Source: JAVBOW01 sp031550125 (GTDB taxonomy: Bacteria > Bacteroidota > Bacteroidia > Bacteroidales > Rikenellaceae). Taken from it: a DNA stretch of 20,367 nt. Both the position numbers and the translations under genes were made by a program. Under the pieces are notes generated by a model. The model was not told the DNA's origin and did no database searches. It saw nothing but the letters and a program-made list of their open reading frames with translations. This document shows positions 15,148 to 20,367 of this stretch, one piece after another. Numbering within the stretch: the stretch's first letter is position 1; every line of letters starts with the position of its first letter. The DNA is taken from assembly GCA_031550125.1 (NCBI GenBank), contig JAVBOW010000028.1, positions 1-20,367 on the forward strand, read 5' to 3'.

Positions 15148-15193
15148 ACACAATAACTTTCGTTTGTTTTTTTAAGCCAAAAAGAACTCCGGA

Positions 15194-15225
15194 GTTGTAA
15201 TTTATAATTTAAAGGTATATATTTG
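15194..15225 (+). promoter_or_regulatory. Bacteroidetes promoter of the LruC lipoprotein gene
   Basis: GTTG (15194-15197) lies 20 bases before TATATTTG (15218-15225), which fits TTTG/TAnnTTTG well. About 60 bases of AT-rich leader separate it from the ATG at 15285. Confidence 0.65.
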
Positions 15226-15284
15226 CGGCATTATTTATAGAAAATACTATTAATTAACATATTAATCTAATCTTAACTATTATT

Positions 15285-16496
15285 ATGAAAAACTTTTCGA
15301 TCGCAGTTATTGCGGCCCTTGCGCTGGCATTCGCCGGATGCGTCAAAAACGAGAGCCAGGCCCCCAAAAAAGATTATTTCAATTTCTCTACCAAACAAAT
15401 CTCCAACCTCACGGTTTCCTATCCGGCAGAGGCCCACTTTATCGTTTATCTGGCCGATCCCGCAACCAACCCGGATATAAAGCCCATATTCAAAGCCAAC
15501 ACCATCAGCGGCACTTATAACGGCACTATCATGCTGCCTGCCGGCGTTGACAAGATCTATATACTCACCGCGGCCGACGAAGAGGACAACCTGCCCGTGG
15601 CCGAGGTGAGCGTGGACGGCGCCAAACCCATCGTCGTAAACATGGCCGATTACGGAATAGAGCCGCGCTCGGCGCGTTCCATGCGTCCCGACGGCCCATA
15701 TGAGTGCGAGTGGATGGGATTCCTCGCCTTCGAAGACCTCTGGCCCCTCAAAGGAGACTACGATATGAACGACGTGGGAGTGGAGTATGCATGCAAGGTA
15801 TTCTTTAATGCCGATAACACCATCATCCGCATAGAGGATAAATTCACCCCCATTCGCAAAGGCTGCTCGCACCGCGACGGTTTCGGATACCAGTACAACG
15901 TGGCTCCGGACGCCATAGCTTCGGTGACCATGAGCCGCCTCGCTCTGGGCGATCCCGCCCCCGTTCCTTACGTATCGCCTTATGCCGTAGACTCCAAAGG
16001 TCTCGAAGCAGGCCAGACGGACAAAGCCACTTTCATGATCTTCGACGATGTGGCAAGCGAGGTGAACGGCCCTACGTTCGATTATGTGGGCAACCAGCAG
16101 AGCGCCAAATATAAATACATCGTAGACGTTGTGTTCAGCAATCCGTCGCTCACGATGAACGAGGTTGGCTATCCTCCCTACAATCCCTTCATCTCCATCG
16201 ATCACCGTGATGGCGACTCCCGCCGCCGCGAGGTACACCTGCCCGAATACCGTCCCACCATGAAGGCCCTGGCCGACGGCGCGGACTGGTTCGGCAAATA
16301 CGACGACCGTTCGGACGTGAACAACAACCTCTGGTACGTCTCGGAAGAGCAATTCCCCTTCGCCCTCGACCTGTGGATATTCTCCTATCCGGCAGAGCGC
16401 GTACGCATAGACGATTATTATCCCCGCTTCGCCAACTGGGCGCGTACTAACGGCACTCAGGATTGGAACTGGTACTACGACCACATCGTTTGGTAG
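15285..16496 (+). CDS. LruC/DUF4842-domain lipoprotein
   Basis: This 403-residue lipoprotein has lipobox LAFAGC with Cys19, so it is exported and lipidated. The middle has AFEDLWPLKGDYDMNDVGVE at 148-167, the hallmark of LruC domains. The acidic DYDMND could bind calcium, but that is inference. The C-terminal part (EYRPTMKALADGADWFGKYD, then WYVSEEQFPFALDLW, ending QDWNWYYDHIVW) matches DUF4842. The role of this family in Bacteroidetes is poorly known, though a surface or envelope function is likely. It has its own promoter and terminator and stands alone between the receptor and the next unit. Confidence 0.85.
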   Translation: MKNFSIAVIAALALAFAGCVKNESQAPKKDYFNFSTKQISNLTVSYPAEAHFIVYLADPATNPDIKPIFKANTISGTYNGTIMLPAGVDKIYILTAADEEDNLPVAEVSVDGAKPIVVNMADYGIEPRSARSMRPDGPYECEWMGFLAFEDLWPLKGDYDMNDVGVEYACKVFFNADNTIIRIEDKFTPIRKGCSHRDGFGYQYNVAPDAIASVTMSRLALGDPAPVPYVSPYAVDSKGLEAGQTDKATFMIFDDVASEVNGPTFDYVGNQQSAKYKYIVDVVFSNPSLTMNEVGYPPYNPFISIDHRDGDSRRREVHLPEYRPTMKALADGADWFGKYDDRSDVNNNLWYVSEEQFPFALDLWIFSYPAERVRIDDYYPRFANWARTNGTQDWNWYYDHIVW

Positions 16497-16516
16497 CGGA
16501 TCGCATATCCATACAG

Positions 16517-16546
16517 ACGGGCCTCTCATCGAGGCCCGTTTTTTTT
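16517..16546 (+). terminator. Rho-independent terminator of the LruC gene
   Basis: ACGGGCCTC (16517-16525) pairs with GAGGCCCGT (16531-16539) around TCATC. The stem is followed by a run of seven more T (16540-16546). It starts 20 bases after the stop codon. Confidence 0.9.
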
Positions 16547-16580
16547 GACATTCGCAAAATAAACCGGCGGGCCGTACGGT

Positions 16581-16611
16581 TTTTTAATTAGACAGTTTAT
16601 TATTAACTTTG
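16581..16611 (+). promoter_or_regulatory. Likely promoter of the two-gene unit 16649-18628
   Basis: TAACTTTG (16604-16611) matches the TAnnTTTG -7 box exactly. TTTT (16581-16584) lies 19 bases upstream as a weaker -33 box. The ATG is 37 bases downstream. Confidence 0.6.
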
Positions 16612-16648
16612 AACGTGCGGTTGGGTTCCGCCCCACGCATATGGAACC

Positions 16649-17893
16649 ATGAAAACAGTACTCCTTATTCTCGCATCTTTTCTTTTGTGCAGCCTGCCGG
16701 CGCCGGCCCAGGATGCCGAAAATACATATGTGGTCAGCGGCGTTGTACGCGATTCGCGCACGCATGCCCCTATCGAATCGGCATCGGTAACGCTGTCCGG
16801 GATGCGCGTAGGCACGGTGACCAATGCCGACGGGTTCTTCTCTCTAAAACTCAGGCGCGTACAGGGACAAATACTCGAAATATCGCGCATGGGATTCACG
16901 TCCGCCGGCATGGCGCTCGACGGACGCGGAATAAACGACACCACGATATACCTGCGCGAAAACCCGGTAAGGCTGCGGACGGTTACGGTAAACGAAACCG
17001 ATGCCCTGGAGGTGCTGAAAAAAGCCGTCTCATTGATAGGGTCCAACTATTCGGCCGGTAACACCGTGTCAACCTGCTTCTATCGCGAGACCATACGTAA
17101 AAGGCATAGTTACATAGAGGTTTCAGAGGCGGTCACCGAAGTGTTCAAAACGCCGTACTCGCGCGGTTATACGTCGGCCGACCGGACCAGGGTGGTCAAA
17201 GGACGCGCCCTGATCAGCACGAATCCGCGCGACACGCTCGGTGTCAAGTTGCAGGGAGGCCCGGCAGGGGCGGTAAGCCTCGATTTGGTAAAAACCGGGG
17301 CCGACGTACTCGATCCCGCTACATTCGTCTACTACGATTACTCCATGGCCCCTGCCGAAGCTATTGGCGACAGGCCGCACTATGTGGTGGAATTCGTCCC
17401 CAATGCCGATATCCCGTCCGTAACGCTGTTTCGCGGCAGGTTCCATATCGACAAGCAAACCCTGGCTATCTCACAGGTGGAGGCCTCGATGGACATGTCC
17501 GACAAAAACAAAGTCACAGGCTGCATCCTTGCAAGAAAACCCCCAGGGCTGCGCTTCACGCCGGAAGAGGTATATATCAAGCTGATTTACGACACTCGCC
17601 GCGACACCAAGGCATGCTTGTATTATATGCAAACCCGCATGCGTTTCCGTTGCGATTGGCGGAGGAAGCTGTTCTCCACGGCCTACACGGTCGTCTCTGA
17701 GATAGTGGCTACAGACGTGGCCGACGGGGTAGGGGCGGGATTCCCGCAACGAAGCGCATTCGGGTCGGGACAAATATTTGCCGACCGCGTATCGGGTTTC
17801 TACGATCCTGAATTCTGGGAAGGTTACAATATAATCGAACCGAGCGAATCGCTCGAAGATGCCGCCCGCCGCCTGCGCAAACGGACAGAATAA
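16649..17893 (+). CDS. Secreted protein with carboxypeptidase-regulatory-like domain
   Basis: This 414-residue protein has a signal peptide (MKTVLLILASFLLCSLPAPA). A CarboxypepD_reg-like domain follows at about 28-110 (VSGVVRDSRTHAPIESASVT, then TNADGFFSLKL). The rest is a beta-rich C-terminal region with CFYRETIRKRHSYIEVSEAV at about 142-161, resembling many Bacteroidetes envelope proteins of unknown function. It should be periplasmic or outer-membrane associated. It is not an enzyme by any motif seen, since no peptidase residues are evident. The next gene starts 30 bases downstream, so the two are probably co-transcribed. Confidence 0.75.
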   Translation: MKTVLLILASFLLCSLPAPAQDAENTYVVSGVVRDSRTHAPIESASVTLSGMRVGTVTNADGFFSLKLRRVQGQILEISRMGFTSAGMALDGRGINDTTIYLRENPVRLRTVTVNETDALEVLKKAVSLIGSNYSAGNTVSTCFYRETIRKRHSYIEVSEAVTEVFKTPYSRGYTSADRTRVVKGRALISTNPRDTLGVKLQGGPAGAVSLDLVKTGADVLDPATFVYYDYSMAPAEAIGDRPHYVVEFVPNADIPSVTLFRGRFHIDKQTLAISQVEASMDMSDKNKVTGCILARKPPGLRFTPEEVYIKLIYDTRRDTKACLYYMQTRMRFRCDWRRKLFSTAYTVVSEIVATDVADGVGAGFPQRSAFGSGQIFADRVSGFYDPEFWEGYNIIEPSESLEDAARRLRKRTE

Positions 17894-17923
17894 CCTTCAA
17901 CCGATCTATAGCCCGACTTTCAG

Positions 17924-18628
17924 ATGCTCAAAATAGCACGTATAATACTTTTTGCACTTGCCGGTACGGCGGGTTTCGCATTGCTTTATTTCGGCTCGGC
18001 ATGGTGCTGCTCGCGCATAACCGTACCGGCGGAAAAAGGCGAACCCCAAGAGATGTCCATATTCATAAAGACCAACGGCGTACACACGGATATAGTAATG
18101 CCGGTACGCAACATGGTGATGGATTGGAGCGCGAAAATTCCATATAGCGATAATTTATCGAAGGATACCGTCTATACCTACCTTGGCGTAGGCTGGGGAG
18201 ACAAAGGCTTCTTCCTTGACATGCCCACATGGGACGACCTGACTCCGCGCCTGGCTTTCAATGCCGCATTCTGGCTGAATACCACTGCTATGCACGCAAC
18301 CTATTATAAGGAGATGCAGGAGGACGACAGTTGTCGAAGGATAATGATAAGTTTCCGCCAATACGCCAGGCTAGTGGATTTCGTGACCGGACGCTTCGCG
18401 CGCGACCCCGCCGGACAATTCATTAACATCCCAACAGACGCCGCCTACGGCCAAACCGACGCATTCTACGAAGCCATAGGGCATTACAACCTCTTCTACA
18501 CCTGCAATACGTGGTCAAATTGCGCCCTGGCCGCATGCGGCCAGAAACATTGCCTGTGGACCATATTCGATAAGGGAATATTCCTGAAATACAAATTATA
18601 CAGCTTCGGATCGCCTTCGGTGCAGTAA
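17924..18628 (+). CDS. TIGR02117/DUF2459-family membrane-anchored protein
   Basis: This 234-residue protein has one N-terminal membrane segment (about 5-28). The outer part carries motifs of the TIGR02117/DUF2459 family: NGVHTDIVMP at 51-60, GVGWGDKGFFLDMPTW in the middle and CNTWSNCALAACG near the C-terminus. The family resembles NlpC/P60-like papain-fold proteins, so the NTW/Cys motif might be catalytic, but no activity is established. It is close to the usual family length. No terminator is seen directly after it. The next element is the tRNA promoter. Confidence 0.8.
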   Translation: MLKIARIILFALAGTAGFALLYFGSAWCCSRITVPAEKGEPQEMSIFIKTNGVHTDIVMPVRNMVMDWSAKIPYSDNLSKDTVYTYLGVGWGDKGFFLDMPTWDDLTPRLAFNAAFWLNTTAMHATYYKEMQEDDSCRRIMISFRQYARLVDFVTGRFARDPAGQFINIPTDAAYGQTDAFYEAIGHYNLFYTCNTWSNCALAACGQKHCLWTIFDKGIFLKYKLYSFGSPSVQ

Positions 18629-18705
18629 ATAACATTGAATTACAGCTTATTGCAAGTAATGAAAGAAAAATAAGACAAACACATATAATGTTATAGGATA
18701 AAAAT

Positions 18706-18736
18706 TTTGCAGATAAAGAAAAAAGCCCTATATTTG
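18706..18736 (+). promoter_or_regulatory. Near-consensus promoter of tRNA-Asp
   Basis: TTTG (18706-18709), 19 bases, then TATATTTG (18729-18736). Both boxes and the spacing match the Bacteroidetes housekeeping sigma consensus. The tRNA begins 49 bases downstream, leaving a short 5' leader to be trimmed by RNase P. Confidence 0.75.
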
Positions 18737-18785
18737 CGGTGCAAAAGGGGAAAATAGAGCAAGAAAATCCCCAAAGCAAACCAAC

Positions 18786-18862
18786 GGTGTGGTAGTTCAG
18801 CTGGTTAGAATACCTGCCTGTCACGCAGGGGGTCGCGGGTTCGAGTCCCGTCCATACCGCCA
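18786..18862 (+). tRNA. tRNA-Asp (GTC)
   Basis: The gene is 77 bases with the CCA end encoded. Acceptor arms GGTGTGG (18786-18792) and CCATACC (18852-18858) pair with one G-U. The anticodon arm CCTGC/GCAGG holds loop CTGTCAC with anticodon GTC at 18820-18822. The T-loop has GGGTTCGAGTCCC. Confidence 0.95.
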
Positions 18863-18874
18863 CCTAAGAAAAAC

Positions 18875-18906
18875 CCCTGATAATCGACTGATTATCAGGG
18901 ATTTTT
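18875..18906 (+). terminator. Terminator of tRNA-Asp
   Basis: CCCTGATAATC (18875-18885) and GATTATCAGGG (18890-18900) form a perfect 11-base-pair stem around GACT, followed by ATTTTT. Confidence 0.9.
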
Positions 18907-19238
18907 CATTTCACTTTACCTGCCTTCTCTGAATCATGAAACATATTTATAATCAAGGTATTAGTAAAAACAAGTGCTTATTGTTTTCATCTGCTCTGTA
19001 GCCAATCCGTAACCATTATACGACAAACCGCGGCATGGTCACAAATTGGCTTAGAAGAAATCTTAATTTGCATATTGTGTATATAGCTAACAATTGGCCG
19101 GTTTAATCTTCTGCTATTTGTTTTGTGATTATCAGAGTGGACTGAGGGTTCAAGTCCTGCCGCGCCCGCTTTAAAAAATTATCAATGACAATGTGGTATA
19201 TTATTTGTCCATGGCATGGATATTAAAACCATGAATAT
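18907..19238. other. AT-rich gap with a tRNA-like fragment
   Basis: No gene is seen in these 332 bases. The 10-base string TGATTATCAG at 19126-19135 repeats one arm of the tRNA terminator (18889-18898). It is followed within 11 bases by the tRNA 3'-end-like sequence at 19141-19171. No strong promoter for the DUF1254 gene was identified. Confidence 0.5.
19141..19171 (+). other. Possible 3'-tRNA remnant
   Basis: The segment contains GAGGGTTCAAGTCCTGCC followed by GCGCCCGCTTT. GGTTCAAGTCC is the T-loop pattern, and the bases after it resemble the 3' half of an acceptor stem. There is no matching 5' acceptor, D-arm or anticodon arm upstream, and no CCA. It may be a decayed tRNA or an integration scar. 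Confidence 0.35.
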
Positions 19239-20367
19239 ATGAAAACAACATTCCGACTCTCCACTGTATTGCTGGCATTTGTTTGCAGCATATCGGCCTA
19301 TGCGCAGACATCCACCGAAAAACTGACTCCCGACCAGGCGAAAGAAGAACAGGCGTATGCCACCGCCATCCAGGCCTGCCTGTGGGGCGAGCCGTTCCGC
19401 ATGTATGCCCTGTACGCCCCCGTGGCGGTCAAGGGCAATTCGATGGGGGTGAATTTCTATGTGAAACACACCGAGCTTAAAACCGCTGCCGACCGGTTCG
19501 TGGTGACGCCCACCAACGTGACCATCGACGCCTACGCCTACACCGACCTGACCAAAGAGCCAGTGGTGATCTTCGTCCCGGCATCAACCGAAAAACGCTG
19601 GTATATCGTGCAGATCGGCGACAGCTTTGATGAGGTGATCCACAACGTGGCCGGAACGAAAGGCGCGCAACCCGGAACCTACATCGTTACCGGGCCGGAA
19701 TACGAAGGCCCCGTTCCAGGCGATATGACGCAGATCCGCAGCTGTACCAACATCGGCATGTCGGCCGTGCGTATCTTCACCTCCGGGGGCGACGATCTTG
19801 CAAAGGCGGTCGATTTCCAGAAAGGCTTTATGCTGATGCCCCTCTCGCAGTACCTCGGCAAAGGCATAGCACCTGGGCAACCGCCCGTAACGTCGGCGTT
19901 CGCGACCTTCAAGAGCGCCGCGCCCGCCGAACTTCAGGCGCTCGACCTGATCGGCTTCTGGATGACGCAGGCGCTTCCCGCCGCGGCCGACCAGAACGAT
20001 CCGATGGTGGCCTCGTTCCACGCGATCGGACTGAGTGCGGCCAACGGATTCCAATGGCAAACGCTCGATGAAGCGACCCGCCGAGGCGTCGTGCGCGGGA
20101 TCAAAGCGGTCAGCGACATGATCGACAACAAATGGGCGAATATCGGCACGACGGTCGATGGCTGGAAATACACCTTCGCAGGCGGACGCTCGGGCCATGA
20201 CCTGGCACTGCGCGCGGCGTTGGCCAGAGGCGTGACCGGCGCCGAACTCTCCACCGAGGTGCTTTATCCCAACACCACGGTCGATGCCGACGGCAATAAA
20301 TTGGACGGGGCCAACAAATACGTACTTCATTTGGATAAAGACCAGATACCGCCTGTCAGCGTATTCT
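19239..20367 (+). CDS. DUF1254/DUF1214-family protein, 5' part (runs off right edge)
   Basis: From ATG 19239 the frame is open to the window edge (376 codons). It has a signal peptide (MKTTFRLSTVLLAFVCSISA, cleavage near AYAQ), then KLTPDQAKEEQAY. A DUF1254 region follows: FVVTPTNVTIDAYAYTDLTK, VVIFVPASTEKRWYIVQIGD, GTYIVTGPEYEGPVPGD and VDFQKGFMLMPLSQYLG. At the edge VLHLDKDQIPPVSVF looks like the start of DUF1214. These exported proteins of about 450-500 residues have no firmly known activity. The start agrees with the signal peptide. Confidence 0.8.
   Translation, partial: MKTTFRLSTVLLAFVCSISAYAQTSTEKLTPDQAKEEQAYATAIQACLWGEPFRMYALYAPVAVKGNSMGVNFYVKHTELKTAADRFVVTPTNVTIDAYAYTDLTKEPVVIFVPASTEKRWYIVQIGDSFDEVIHNVAGTKGAQPGTYIVTGPEYEGPVPGDMTQIRSCTNIGMSAVRIFTSGGDDLAKAVDFQKGFMLMPLSQYLGKGIAPGQPPVTSAFATFKSAAPAELQALDLIGFWMTQALPAAADQNDPMVASFHAIGLSAANGFQWQTLDEATRRGVVRGIKAVSDMIDNKWANIGTTVDGWKYTFAGGRSGHDLALRAALARGVTGAELSTEVLYPNTTVDADGNKLDGANKYVLHLDKDQIPPVSVF

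Noticed and set aside
13675..15153. 492-residue open frame on the minus strand
   Set aside because: It lies opposite the receptor gene, has no domain sense and an amino-acid mix (Val/Arg/His-rich) typical of an antisense shadow.
15273..16529. 418-residue open frame on the minus strand
   Set aside because: It covers the LruC gene completely in antisense. The LruC lipobox, motifs, promoter and terminator show the plus strand is coding.
18423..18863. 146-residue minus-strand frame across the tRNA
   Set aside because: It runs through the tRNA-Asp gene and the end of the TIGR02117 gene. Its start is the reverse complement of tRNA sequence, a known annotation artefact.
1..20367. CRISPR array
   Set aside because: No regularly spaced direct repeats with unique spacers were seen anywhere.

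Overview
The window looks like a chromosomal segment of a Bacteroidales bacterium. GC-rich coding DNA and the gene families suggest something near Alistipes/Rikenellaceae, but genus is an inference. The signs are FimA/Mfa-type fimbrial genes with DUF3575 and DUF3868 partners, BACON and LruC/DUF4842 domains, a SusC-like outer-membrane barrel with a carboxypeptidase-regulatory domain, many lipoprotein signal peptides, and promoters of the Bacteroidetes type (TTTG, about 19 bases, TAnnTTTG). No Shine-Dalgarno sequences were relied on for start choice.

Region 1 (1-840) is AT-rich and broken up. It holds the 5' end of an IS256-type transposase running off the left edge, the IS end with a palindrome, a plus-strand reading frame that seems to have been cut by the IS, a small minus-strand CxxC...CxxC reading frame, other short degraded-looking frames, and a hairpin that could end transcription.

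Region 2 (841-9306, all minus strand) is a six-gene fimbrial locus. In transcription order it is a DUF3575 membrane protein, a DUF3868/OmpA-like/TPR protein, a major fimbrillin lipoprotein, a FimB/Mfa2-type anchor lipoprotein, an 889-residue tip-like lipoprotein with BACON and Fibrobacter-paralogous-type domains, and a second fimbrillin-like lipoprotein with a C-terminal BACON-like domain. The DUF3868 gene has a TGA stop inside what reads as its signal peptide, immediately followed by ATG. It is therefore either damaged or makes a non-exported form.

Region 3 (9436-10737, minus strand) has a strong hairpin terminator, a 16-cysteine four-helix-bundle copper-binding protein, a DUF1905/YdeI-type protein and a 61-residue Cys/Trp-rich protein. 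Region 4 (10885-18628, plus strand) has an outer-membrane channel-like protein, a 354-base structured gap, a large TonB-dependent-receptor-like barrel with a terminator, an LruC-domain lipoprotein with a clear promoter and terminator, and a two-gene unit (carboxypeptidase-regulatory-domain protein plus TIGR02117/DUF2459 protein).

Region 5 (18706-20367) has a tRNA-Asp with an almost ideal promoter and terminator, a 3'-half-tRNA-like fragment, and the start of a DUF1254/DUF1214 protein that runs off the right edge. The DUF1254 protein and the unrelated barrel protein at 10885 share the same mature N-terminal motif (KLTPxQAxxEQAY).
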